A stretch of 64,000 nucleotides of DNA from Ananas comosus (taxonomy: Eukaryota; Streptophyta; Magnoliopsida; Poales; Bromeliaceae): positions 3,812,685-3,876,684 of the forward strand of contig NC_033639.1 in the NCBI RefSeq assembly GCF_001540865.1, written 5' to 3'. The position numbers were made by a program, and so were the translations under genes. Numbering within the stretch: the first letter of the stretch is position 1; each line of letters opens with the position of its first letter. Under the pieces are notes generated by a model, which searched no databases, was not told the DNA's origin, and saw nothing but the letters and a program-made list of their open reading frames with translations. This document shows, piece by piece, positions 1-10,734 of this stretch.

Positions 1-2117
1 TACAAACATAGTGAATTGTGAAAATATTCCTACAAAACGGAAACTCCATAAGTTGTTCCTGTAAAAGTCTTAAGTTATGCAGATATGCTCCTGCCGTCCA
101 GATCTGTTAGAAAATTTTCGTTAACCACGGTTAAAATACTTAACCATGATTAATTATAGTGTGAATTGACGTATTTACCCTTCTTTNGAAATTCTCTTAG
201 TAGAAAGTATGCTTTAATTCTTCGGAACTCCAAATAAATATATCTGCACATACAAAAACCAGTTCTATTTATTATATCACATATTAAAGTTTTGATAAAC
301 CAAATTAGAAATCTAAACTTTTTATCATCATCATAAACAATTATCTAACCTTCTATAGGGTGGGAACACGATCTAGCCTTTCTCCTTTTTTTCACCTCTT
401 TTTAGCTTTACTATTATATGGTCTTTGGACACTACATGCAATATTCAATGCTTCAATTCCCACAACTCTCTAGCTCATAAGTTGCACAATGAACTAGCTT
501 TCTATTTTTGATTTTGTTATTTTTAGTTTCTTCAAACAGTTTACAATGAATTAGTTAGTTGGCCTACTCTAATCTACTACATATTATTCCACCTCCTATG
601 GTCAGATAAAGTCACAAGATTACACTTTTGTCTTTGTTAGGGACCAAAATTAATCTAGTTTCCTTGGCTTCCACTTAATTTCATGCATGCCCATCATCAA
701 TGAACGGATCCATTTGTCCCCTTCTTGAGCAAATAGAAAAAAACTAATCATTACTTTGTGTGTATACGAGTTGTTTTTATCTTTGCTTTGTCTTCTTATA
801 CTCAGAGACTAGAGATAGCCTCATAGTTATTATTTTCTTTTAATCTGTGAGTGGAGTAGATTCTCTTACCTCCTCCTAAAGCAAGAAAAAAATTAATTAT
901 TATACTTTTGTGATATACAGTTTGTCTCCATCCAAAAGCTATATACCATGCATAATGAAGAGCACTTGAATTTTACTTTAAGATACCTATTACTAAAAGA
1001 CTAGCTAGAAGAGAGAGAGAGAGAGAGAATTAAAAGAAGGTTAGGTTCCCTTTCATATATAAGAAAATGAAAAGATGAAAAAAAGGTTAGGTTCCCTGCC
1101 ATAAAAAGCTTCACTTTGTTTCACTTTGTTCTCCAACTTTTATATTTTATTCGAATAATCGAATTTTTACAATTCTTTATTTTCAGTCCTTTGGTCTCTT
1201 AATTAGGGGAGGTTTATTTCATAGAAAAGAGGGGGATACATTGTTTTCGACTATAAATATTTATTTTTGCTGCCTGGTTTGTTATAAATAACTTTGTTCA
1301 TAATTTTACTTGTCCAAAATAGCCATAACTGACTTTATCCTGGATGGTGCCGAAGTCAATTATGGAAGAGAAGATAATAATAGCAAATTTACTAATGTAA
1401 ATTTTTGTTACCTTCTTTTATGATAGTATAGAAACTTTCAATAAAATAAACAAAAAAAGAAATAATTAACTACAGCCCCAAAATCATTGACTTTCTATAA
1501 ACAAGTAATGTTGAAAAAATATTTTCCCCCCTCCCCCCCCCCCACCTTTAGTTCAATTGAACATCATTTTCAGCCTGAAAATTATTATGGATGAACAAAT
1601 AGATCTTATTGTTAGAAGATAATTTATTAGCTAGACCCAGTGCATCCGTGCATTACGCACTACAAATGCATCAATTTATCTCCAACTTTCAATCCGATCA
1701 TAGAAAAGATATAAACCCACTCAAAAGTAGGGTGGAGACTGAAGTGTTAATTGTCAGAAGGGGGGCATTGGATTCATATATAGTGGTACAAATGCAGAGA
1801 TCCTATAAGAAGTTCCTTCACTAATAGTAAATTTGGCAAAAGATTAAAATCAAATTTCTTCAAAACTTCAGTGTTGAATATCCAACTTACCAGTCTGTTT
1901 GGCATCAAATTTAAATAAAATTCAGTGGAGTTCAGTTGAGACAAAATTTAGAGATAAAGTAATTTGTCTGGGTTTAAACGAAGTTCAACTAGTTGTATTC
2001 CGCTTTATTTTTTGGTAAAAGATGAAAAATTAGTTCAATTTAATTATTTTTTCCATTCTATCCTCAGATGAATAGTAAGGAAGATTTTCTTTTTTTTTTA
2101 AAAAAAAAGAAAGACAT
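1..2117. other. AT-rich intergenic DNA
   Basis: I find no convincing coding region on either strand. The stretch holds a one-base assembly gap at 187, a short GA run at about 1009-1028, a C/T-rich tract near 1525-1545 and A/T homopolymers near 2090-2108. The small open frame at 1609-1824 has no recognisable motif. If the ABCB gene at 8334 has exons upstream of the window, this could be intronic, but nothing here shows it. Confidence 0.5.
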
Positions 2118-2122
2118 CATGC

Positions 2123-2776
2123 TGTTGGAAACCACAACCTGCTGTTGATCCGATACGTTGGAATTCTGTAACTGAAGCATCGAATCGGAGTTTTACCATA
2201 AATTCGTCTTCTCAGCAGAAGTTGATGTATTCATAAAAGAGAGAGAAAAAATCAAACAGAAAATATGCGGATAAAATAAGATCCATTAAATAAGAGAAGA
2301 TTGTATCTGACTCCTCTTCTACAATAGAGTAGCTATAACCCGAGTTCTCTTTTTGAATCTCTCCTTCCTTCTCTCATCTTTTTTTAACCTAAAAGACTAC
2401 TCTCTCTTTTTCTCTCTCACATGTACTCATGCACTAGGTGCATACAACCGGGCCTAAGCTTCTCCACGGTACAGTCACCACCATAAAAAAGCTCTCTCAT
2501 TTGTACACCACCTAGGCGCACTCACTAATTTCCATATATGGAGCTATATATAAGGCTTCACCCAAGATGTACACAAATCCTAGGTTAATTAAGATTCCTA
2601 CTCCAAATAATATTTAAATTATATTTAGTTTATCTCCGGTAGATGTAAATATTTATCTTAATCTAGTTAGATTTATACTCTAATTAATATTTAAATCTTA
2701 ATTTATCTTCAATAGATTTAAATATTAATTTTTATCCAATCAGAAAATCAACTAAAAATTTAACCAAATCCTAACA
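2123..2776 (-). repeat. 3' LTR of the gag/protease copia element
   Basis: 654 bp, clearly homologous to 4700-5425 along its whole length: shared GGTGCATACAACCGGGCCTA, the TATA-like GAGCTATATATAAGGCTTCA segment and the AT-rich end. The two LTRs have diverged by substitutions and small indels, so the insertion is not recent. Confidence 0.9.
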
Positions 2777-2989
2777 ATCTCCACCTTGGTTGGATTTGTA
2801 GCCTTGAACCGCCGCGTCAAACTCACCATGCAAGCTCCATCTTGAGCTTGTCTCATCTTTTTGATGTCGCCGCATCCGCCGCTCTATCTCGAGCGACTTC
2901 ACCTCCGCGAACTTTTGGAACCCAAGTTGACTTCACTCTTGTTCTAACTGTGCTCCTGCTCAGAACATAAAAGTTTCAATACTTATTTG

Positions 2990-4655
2990 CCTTGCACACG
3001 ACCCAATCTTACTTTCGGATCCTCATAGCTCCACCTGAAGTCGAAAAATTACAACCCTTCGAGTCCAACGCGCTTAGCAAGATCAAATTTTGCTGCAAAC
3101 CAGGAATGTGTGGTGCACACGCCAGCATCCTCATGACCCCATCATGCATCCGGATCTTTGTTGTGCTGACTCCCATAACTTTGCACACCATTCCATTCCC
3201 CATTAGAGTCTTTTCATCTTTGATCGCCTTATAGATAGCAAAAGACTCTTTTTCCGGGCATATGTGAAAGAACACGCTGAATCGAGTACTCGCGCATCAT
3301 CCAAAATTTTTGCACCTTCGGTTGCCGCATACAGCACATCAGAATCGATTATCTCCGACTGTGCCGTATGCGCCATCGCTTTCGCCTTGTCCTGCTTCAT
3401 GACAATTTTCTCCTTCTGTCGTTTTAAGTCCTTCAGATTATTCTAAAACTTTCGACAGTTGCACTTTATATGTCCTTTCTTGTGACAGTAGAAGCACTCT
3501 ACCTCAGATAGTGGCTTCTTCTGTCGATCTCCAGTCACTGATGTTGCCGTCTCTTTCTTCGCTCTCACCACCAGAGCAGTATTACGGCTCTGCGTGCAGG
3601 ACTCCTAAGTTATCTTCTGCATCTCGTTCGAGTGAAGCGCCGCCGTGACCGCCTCCACGCTTATGATCTCCTTGTCATAAAGCAACGTGATCGCCAGATG
3701 CTCATATGCCACCGATTGTGAAGATAATAAAATGAGCGCCTTGTCCTCGCCATCCAGATTGACTCCGATACTAGTCAACTGGGCCACCACCTTGTTGAAC
3801 TCGTTTAGATGCTCGTGTGGTCTCGCCGTTTCTTACATCCGCAGCATAAACAGTCACTGCTTCAGATACAATCTGTTTGTTAGGGACTTGGTCATGTACA
3901 GATCTTCTATCTTCCACAACTTCACCGATGTTGTCTCGCTGGCTACATTGTAAAGAACCTTATCTGTTAATAATAAATTGTGACACCCCGACTTTCCAGG
4001 GGTTACCCATCCTAGGACTACTCCCGTCCTAGCACGCTTAACTCTCTTAACCTCTTGGGTCTAGCCACCACTCAAAATGCTTAAGCCGGGTTAAGAGTTT
4101 AGCCCTATTATATCTTATATATAGGACTATCTGGGGTCTCACAATCTCCCCTGCCTTTAAGCCTTGACGTCCTCGTCAGGCTCAGACTCACAAGTACCAG
4201 GCGATGCGAGACTCGTCTCGCTAGCCGTCATCCAGACCCTCTTAGTCGAGACTCATCTCACACTTCCGGCTGGTAATTGATTCTGATACCATCTGTGATG
4301 CCCGACTTCCCAGGGGTCACCCATCCTAGGACTACTCCGTCCTAGCACGCTTAACTCTCTAACCTCTTGGGTCTAGCCACCACCCAAAATACTTAAGCCG
4401 GGTTAAGAGTTTAGCCCTATTATATCTTATATATAGGACTATCTGGGTCTCACATAAATGAAGCGTACTCTACATCTTTTCACTCCATCTTATCCATGCC
4501 GTATTCGTGACCTCCGCCGGCTTTGCCTCTTTCCTGTTTAATTTCAAGTTTCATCCAAATCCTGCTGTACGAGGATTGCCGTACTTTAATCAACCATAAT
4601 ACGAAAATTGTTCTTGCTGTCGAACTTCTCGATTCGAATTTCGTGGCCATCTTCG
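2990..4655 (-). pseudogene. Decayed copia gag-protease
   Basis: Reverse-strand remnants occur in the expected order. A gag start with MATKFE lies near 4650. A stretch like DEDKALILLSSQSVAYEHLA (3605-3790) matches copia gag. A zinc-knuckle remnant C-F-Y-C-H-K-K-G-H-I-K-C is near 3470-3500. The protease neighbourhood is near 3280-3310, where the catalytic Asp-Ser-Gly is read as Asp-Ser-Ala, and protease-downstream sequence with LMGNGMVCKVMGV follows at 3009-3275. Stops and frameshifts separate these pieces, and the Cassandra element at 3979-4454 splits gag. No full-length product is possible. Family assignment rests on motif order. Confidence 0.75.
3979..4454 (-). mobile_element. Cassandra-type TRIM with 5S rRNA-derived LTRs
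   Basis: A 476-bp terminal-repeat retrotransposon in miniature nested in the copia gag region, bounded by the perfect target duplication TAAAT (3974-3978 and 4455-4459). LTRs are about 3979-4142 and 4293-4454, each TGTGA...TCACA. Read on the minus strand, each LTR contains GTTAAGCGTGCTAGGACG and CCTAGGATGGGTAACCCC, matching the 3' half of plant 5S rRNA including its internal promoter region. The roughly 150-bp centre has a primer-binding site reading TGGTATCAGA on the minus strand (about 4275-4285) and a purine tract by the other LTR. It encodes nothing and would depend on proteins in trans. The 5S-bearing LTR is the hallmark of Cassandra. Confidence 0.93.
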
Positions 4656-4699
4656 TCGATCTCTCTCGTAGCTCAGTAACCTTAAGCGCTGATACCAAT

Positions 4700-5425
4700 T
4701 GTTGAGAATCCGGTACTCGCCTGATACCGAATTTTGAAAATCCGCAACCGCTCCGATACCGATGCTGTTGATCCGTACGGATAGTTGTGATTCTGTAACG
4801 GAAGCGTCGAATCAAATTTTACTATAAATCTGTCTCTTTAGCAAACTGATACAATCATAGAAGAGAGAAATAAGAATCAAACAGAAAATATATAGGTAAA
4901 ATAAGATTCATAAAATAAAAAAAGATTACACCTGACTTCTCTTCTGCAATAGAGTAGCTACAATCCAACCCCTTTTAGAGTAGCTACAACCCGATCCCTC
5001 TTTTTGAATCTCTCCTATCATTCTCTCATCTTTTATTAACCTAAAAGACTACTCTCTTTTTTTCTCTCTCACATGCATCCGTGCACCAGGTGCATACAAC
5101 CGGGCCTAGGCTTCCCCACGATACGGTTACCACCATAAAAAAGCTCTCTAGATCTCATCCGTACACCACCTTGGCACACTCACCAATTTGCATACATGGA
5201 GCTATATATAAGGCTTCATCAAAGATGTATCCAAATCCTAGTATAATTAGGATTCCTACTCCAAAATCTATATTAAGTTTATCTCCAATAGATTTAAATA
5301 TTTATATTAATCTAGTTAGATTTATAATCTAATTGATATTTAAATCTTAATTTATTTTCAATAGATTTAAATATTAGTTCTTATCCAACTAGAAAATCAA
5401 TTACAAATCTAACCAAATCCTAACA
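4700..5425 (-). repeat. 5' LTR of the gag/protease copia element
   Basis: 726 bp, beginning TGTTGAGAATCC after the primer-binding site and ending AATCCTAACA before the CATGC duplication. It is longer than its partner, partly through a local duplication of an AGAGTAGCTACAAYCC segment near 4940-5000. The open frames read from it are not genes. Confidence 0.9.
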
Positions 5426-5430
5426 CATGC

Positions 5431-5789
5431 TATCCGCTTCGTTTATTTCTTAAAGAAATAAACTTAGCTAGAAATGTGAATCAACAAGAATTTAAACTTA
5501 TGATCTTGAGTATCAACCACGAAGCCTTTTGCCACTTGCGTTAGAGACAGTCAGTATAGTAAGGAAGATGTTATAATTAATTTATGAAGTGTTATTTTAG
5601 GGTTATTGGTAAAGTATAATTAATAGTAAATGGATTCTTTTCAAATCCGTCCTTAAATAGTAGGAATCGGATGAGATCGAGTTAATTGTTTTGTGAGAGA
5701 TCCCATCAAGCTCTCTGCTTAAATTGAATTTCTATTAACTTATGGTACCAAACGACAGATTTAGATAAAAAAAAAATGCTTAGTAGAGA
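5431..5789. other. Intergenic DNA, nothing recognised
   Basis: AT-rich sequence between the copia target duplication and the MITE target duplication. No ORF or repeat is supported. Confidence 0.5.
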
Positions 5790-5798
5790 GGTTTTAAG

Positions 5799-7230
5799 GA
5801 GTGGGCTGGTATGCTTCTGGAAGCATGGAGTTCTCCGTGCTTCCAAGTTGTTTTCGATGTTCGGACTTTCGAATCAACGATCGGCTCCATTAGAGTTGAT
5901 CTAGAGTATTTGAAGTACCTAGAAAATAAATTTTGTGATTTTTCGATATCATTTGCCTAGTAATCGAAGGGGTTCAAAATTAATAATTTTAACGGCCGTG
6001 GTGAGCCGTTTGCAAGTTTAACGGTGTAGAGATATCCAAATTACATGAAATTTTGATAGAAAATTCTTTATACGGTATAAAACAAGATCAATAACTTTGA
6101 TCTAAAATTTTAATGTCATATCATCATATTTTGTATAATTTTTATTTTCAGCTGTTGATTTTGATCCTGTTGATGCCAAAATTGAAATTAATATGCCGAC
6201 CTAATCCACATATGAGCCAATAAGGACACGTGGTACACCAGGAGTCGGCAATAAGGCGCCTGAATGTTTTAGGCGGGAACGGTTGAGAAGTGGGCATAAC
6301 TTCCACGATGGAGCGTAACTTGCATGAGGAGTGGGCGTAACTTCCACGATCATGGTTACAACCACTCCCCCCACTACTTTCAACCGACCAATAATGTGGG
6401 CTGAGAAGACATCACTATAAATAGTAACTTTAAAGCCTGTAATAAAGGTCTTTCTCCATCCTGAACGAGAAGACCACCCTTATTTCCTCTGCATTTTATC
6501 GCTTTTCTAGGAGTAGTCTAAATGTAATCTTTTTCTTTTCCGCATTTATTGCTTTCCTAGGAGTAGTTCGCTAAGTAGAACCCTCGAGTCTGTCTGCCCC
6601 ACGGGCATCACTCCGTTGTAGACTACATTTGCAGAGTCTGTCTGCCCCACGGGCATCACTCTGTTGTAAACTATATTTCTGAGTTTGTATGTCCTTCGGG
6701 CACACTCTTTTTTATTATTATATAAAGGCATTCGGCTATTTCAGCCGACCAGTCATTGTGTACTTCTTCCATTCGGCTCTTTCAGCCGACCAGTTACTGT
6801 GTACTTCTTCCATTCGGCACTTCTGCCGATATTGATCCCTGCACAGTTCGTACATTCGGCTCTTCCAGCCGAAACGATTCTATAGTAGTGGTTTTTAAAC
6901 CCGGCTGGCTCGATCCCTCGTCAGCTGAATCGCTTGATCTATCGAAAGGCGCAAACTTCGAGGGTCATTATCCGCAGCCGTTCCTCACCCTGACGCGCTT
7001 CCCGAGAAGGATCTTTGACCGGATCAAGGGTTGGAAAATTCGGCTACTAACAGATCCACTTCAATCACTAGGCAAATGATATCGAAAAATGGCAAAATTT
7101 ATTTTCTAGATACTTCAAATACTTTAGATCAAGTCTAACGGAGCCGATCGTCGATTCGAAAGTCCGAACATCAAAAACAATTTGGAAGCACGGAACGTTC
7201 CGTGCTTCCAAAAGCATACCAGACGCACTC
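5799..7230. mobile_element. MULE-like MITE with palindromic termini (M1), interrupted
   Basis: Long terminal inverted repeats (about 5799-5970 and 7058-7230) begin GAGTGGG-CTGGTATGCTT and run through a 26-bp palindrome in each arm (5819-5844, imperfect; 7184-7209, perfect) and a conserved GATCGGCTCC segment. The element is flanked by a perfect 9-bp direct repeat GGTTTTAAG (5790-5798 and 7231-7239), the target-duplication length typical of Mutator-like elements. Removing the inserted solo LTR leaves about 540 bp, nearly the length of the related copy at 31472-32015. No transposase is encoded. Superfamily assignment is inferred from the duplication length and long inverted repeats. Confidence 0.8.
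6168..7052 (+). mobile_element. Solo LTR inside the M1 MITE
   Basis: 885 bp starting TGTTGATGCC and ending GGCTACTAACA, bounded by the perfect 5-bp target duplication GATCC (6163-6167 and 7053-7057). It carries a TATA-like ACTATAAATAG near 6412 and two short tandem arrays: a unit of about 48 bp with GTCTGTCTGCCCCACGGGCA (about 6586-6700), and a unit of about 42 bp with CATTCGGCTCTTTCAGCCGA (about 6728-6870). No internal domain is present, so it is what remains after LTR-LTR recombination. Strand is inferred from the TATA-like motif and is uncertain. Confidence 0.85.
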
Positions 7231-7239
7231 GGTTTTAAG

Positions 7240-8333
7240 ATTATAGAGTGAAACTTGACTAAAAGCTGTTGGACTAGCAGTGCAGTTTACCAGATCTCTC
7301 TTGATGTGTCCTCTTAAACTTGCTTGTTAATTAGTGCTTCTCGATCTATAACTAAAAGACTTGGTGACAAGATTAGATATATAATGATGAGATTTCTTCT
7401 CTTCATCTTGTCGCTTTGAATTTCTACACCTTGGTTGATGAGGGTTTTATTGTGAGGGGGGTTGTTCTTTTTTAATCTACCCATCTTTGCGTGCATGATG
7501 AGTGTTATCTGCGAAGTGGCTTGCTTGATGTGTGCAATGTTGGTGGGCACACCAGCTCCTGCCTAGATGGATCACTTCACTGTAGAAATTTGTGAGCACT
7601 ATATATTATCTGTACATTTTGAGTGAATTGATTGTCCATTTTGATTTTTTAGAATTATAATTAGCACCGACAATCTAACAATTCTCTAGTTTTAGTTAGA
7701 ATGAAAAATGTAGTGTACCAAAAATTTTTTCCTCTAAATTTATTTTCTTCTGTAAGCAATTTGTTTGGAGCACCAGCTCGTTGCCGAATTGTCTCTTAAA
7801 TATTTTATTTTCTTTTATTTTTATTTAATCGCAAAAGGAGTTTAACGTAGTAGCATCTCCTAGCATTAAAAAAATCTCATCATTAGCTAGTACACTGAGT
7901 AAGAATTTATCGAGAACAAATTAATTAACCTTTTAGTCTTTTCAATAGTGGAATTGGTCTATTAGCGTTTGGTTCCGGAGGCTCAATTACACTTAAATAT
8001 ATTTAAATATAGATAGTATTACTCATTGTATTATTTTATTATTATTATTTTTTTTACCTCTCTTCTGACTTCAGTTCGGATGGGCCGAAGTCAATTACGT
8101 TGTTTCGGATAACTCAAATTTCGACTGTAGCTTTATTAACAACAAAAATAAGTGCTTACGGTCGAAATCAACTTCGCTGGTCTCCACTTTCACACAAAAG
8201 AAACATGCCCTTAACTTTCTATGTGGTACAACTCTGTACTTAATTTGTTTCTGTCAAATGAACATAATAAGCACGTTGAGAAGAGGAATTTATTATCAAA
8301 AGTTTTCTTGGGCTTAAATATATATGCAAGCAG
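7240..8333. other. Non-coding DNA upstream of the visible ABCB exons
   Basis: No coding homology is seen. The last bases before 8334 (ending GCAAGCAG) form a plausible 3' splice acceptor, so at least the right end is probably intron. How far the intron extends, or whether the gene is simply truncated, cannot be told from this window. Confidence 0.5.
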
Positions 8334-9240
8334 GTTGGAGAACGGGGAGTGCAGATGTCGGGGGGACAGAAGCAAAGAATAGCGATAGCGAGGGCCATTC
8401 TCAAGTCCCCCAAGATCCTCCTGCTCGACGAGGCCACCAGCGCGCTGGACACGGAGTCGGAGCGCGTCGTGCAGGACGCGCTCGACGCGGCCTCCGTCGG
8501 CCGGACCACCATTGTGATCGCGCACCGCCTCTCCACCGTGCGCAACGCCGACGTGATCGCGGTCATGCAGGCCGGCGAGGTCCGCGAGCTCGGCTCCCAC
8601 GACGAGCTCATCGCCGACGACGGCGCCCTCTACTCCTCTCTCGTCCGCCTGCAGCAGGCGAAAGACTCCCGAGAGGAGGGCGTGCTGCCGGCGGCGACTG
8701 GTTCGTCCTCCCAGCTGGGCAGCAGCAGCCACAGCATGAGCAGGAGGTTCTCGGCCGCCAGCAGGTCCAGCTCGGCGCGCTCGTCCGGCAAGGACGACGG
8801 CGACGGCGATGACGCGGAGCTGCGGACGCTGCCGGTGCCATCGTTCCGGAGGCTGCTGATGATGAATGCGCCGGAGTGGAAGCAGGCGGTCCTGGGGAGC
8901 TTCAGCGCAGTCGTGTTCGGCGGAGTGCAGCCGGTCTACGCGTACGCCATGGGGAGCATGATATCCGTCTATTTTCTGACGGACGACGGCGAGATCAAGG
9001 CGAAGACGAGGACCTACGCGCTCATCTTCGTGGGGCTGTCGGTGCTGTCGTTCCTGATCAATATAGGACAGCACTACAACTTTGGGGCCATGGGAGAGTA
9101 CCTCACGAAGAGGGTCAGGGAGCGGATGCTCTCCAAGATCCTAACCTTCGAGGTCGGCTGGTTCGATCAGGACGACAACTCTTCTGGGGCCATCTGCTCC
9201 CAGCTAGCCAAGGATGCCAATGTGGTCAGTAGCACACACG

Positions 9241-9281
<41 letters not shown>

Positions 9282-10734
9282 GAACACACCCAAATACATA
9301 TTTATTTGGCTAAGAATTAAACATGACTGCATGATCTTCTTGTGCTTGCAGGTGAGATCACTAGTCGGAGACAGGATGGCTCTGATCATTCAAACCGTCT
9401 CCGCCGTCACCATCGCGTGCACCATGGGTCTCGTCATTGCGTGGCGATTGGCTCTGGTCATGATCGCCGTCCAGCCCCTCATCATCGTCTGCTTCTACGC
9501 TCGCCGAGTCCTCCTCAAGAGCATGTCCAAGAAGGCCGTCAAGGCGCAAGCCGAGAGCAGCAAGCTCGCCGCGGAGGCCGTTTCCAACCTCCGCACCGTC
9601 ACCGCCTTCTCCTCGCAGGACCGCATTCTCCGCCTGTTCGACGTCGCCCAAGAGGGCCCACGCAGGGAAAGCATTCGGCAGTCGTGGTTCGCCGGCCTAG
9701 GCCTCGCCACCTCCATGAGCCTCATGACTTGCACTTGGGCCCTCGACTTTTGGTACGGCGGCAAGCTCCTCACGGAGGGGCTTATCACGGCCAAGGCTCT
9801 ATTTCAAACGTTTATGATTCTCGTCAGCACCGGTCGGGTCATCGCGGATGCCGGCAGCATGACGACCGACTTAGCCAAGGGTGCCGACGCGGTTGGTTCC
9901 GTGTTTGCCGTGCTCGATCGGGACACTCGCATTAATCCTGAGGACCCTGAGGGTTACAAGCCGGAGAAGCTCAAAGGCGAGGTGGATATTAAGGGAGTCG
10001 ACTTCGCCTACCCGGCGCGACCTGATGTGATCATCTTTAAAGGGTTCTCGTTGAGCATCCGTGCCGGTAAGTCGACCGCACTTGTTGGGCATAGCGGGTC
10101 CGGCAAATCCACCATCATCGGGCTTATTGAGCGGTTCTATGATCCGCTGAAGGGGTCGGTGAGAATTGACGGGCGGGACATCAGGGAGTACCACCTGCGT
10201 TCCGTAAGGAGGCACATAGGGATGGTCGGCCAAGAGCCGACGTTGTTTGCGGGGACCATTCGCGATAACATCATCTACGGGACGGATGCTGCGACCGAGG
10301 CGGAGATCGAGAATGCCGCGAGGGCCGCGAACGCGCACGACTTCATAAGCAACCTTAAAGACGGATACGGCACGTGGTGCGGCGATCGCGGCGTTCAGCT
10401 GTCCGGCGGGCAAAAGCAGCGGATCGCAATTGCGAGGGCGATACTGAAGAATCCGGCGATTCTGCTGCTGGACGAGGCAACAAGTGCTCTCGACAGCCAG
10501 TCCGAGAAGGTGGTGCAAGAGGCTCTAGAGAGAGTGATGGTGGGGAGGACCAGCGTTGTGGTGGCTCATAGGCTGAGCACTATACAGAATTGTGATCTTA
10601 TAGCTGTGCTAGAGAGGGGAGTGGTTGTGGAGAAGGGGACTCATGCTTCTCTCATGGCTAAGGGGCCTACGGGAACGTACTTTGGGCTGGTCAGACTCCA
10701 GCAAGGTGTCAAATTAGGAATTAATCAACACTGA
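8334..10734 (+). CDS. ABC transporter B family (ABCB/MDR) protein, C-terminal 757 residues
   Basis: ABCB full transporters move hydrophobic compounds or auxin-like substrates across membranes using ATP; the substrate here cannot be inferred. Two exons are visible: 8334-9224 (297 codons) and 9352-10734 (460 codons plus TGA), joined in frame by a GT-AG intron holding a CT repeat. Order in the fragment: end of the first nucleotide-binding domain (signature MSGGQ at residues 8-12, Walker B ILLLDE 28-33, H-loop histidine near 64); Ser-rich linker (about 100-165); second membrane domain (about 165-480); second nucleotide-binding domain (Walker [10 protein letters not shown] near 543, LSGGQ near 647, ILLLDEA near 667, switch His near 703). 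Family members are about 1250 residues, so the first membrane domain and first Walker A are missing. Either earlier exons lie beyond a very long intron or the 5' half was lost. The visible part has no stops. Exons are strikingly GC-rich against the AT-rich surroundings. Confidence 0.92.
9225..9351 (+). other. ABCB intron with CT microsatellite
   Basis: A 127-bp intron with donor GTCAGT and acceptor TTGCAG. It joins ...AKDANV to VRSLVGDRM in frame, as in other plant ABCB proteins. Positions 9240-9281 are almost pure CT, which would vary in length between individuals. Confidence 0.85.

Larger units (their letters stand above)
2123..5425 (-). mobile_element. Ty1/copia retrotransposon, gag/protease only
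   Basis: A complete LTR-bounded element in reverse orientation. Both ends carry the perfect 5-bp target duplication CATGC (2118-2122 and 5426-5430). LTRs begin TGTTG and end CTAACA on the + strand. A tRNA-Met-like primer-binding site lies at 4686-4698 (TTGGTATCAGCGC on the minus strand), next to the 5' LTR, and a purine tract abuts the 3' LTR at about 2777-2790. The internal region, less the nested Cassandra, is only about 1.4 kb and shows gag and protease remnants but no integrase, reverse transcriptase or RNase H. It is therefore a non-autonomous internal-deletion derivative that would need enzymes supplied in trans. Confidence 0.9.

Noticed and set aside
3990..4055. 5S rRNA gene
   Set aside because: The match covers only the 3' half and is repeated in both LTRs of a target-duplication-bounded Cassandra element; not a functional 5S gene.
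1891..5755. Possible older MITE around the copia element (TGTTTGG / CCAAACGACA ends)
   Set aside because: The inverted similarity of the two ends is too weak and no target duplication was found.
8211..9074. 287-residue reverse-strand open frame
   Set aside because: It lies opposite the ABCB exon, is rich in Arg, His and Gly as expected for the antisense of GC-rich coding DNA, and has no recognisable domain.
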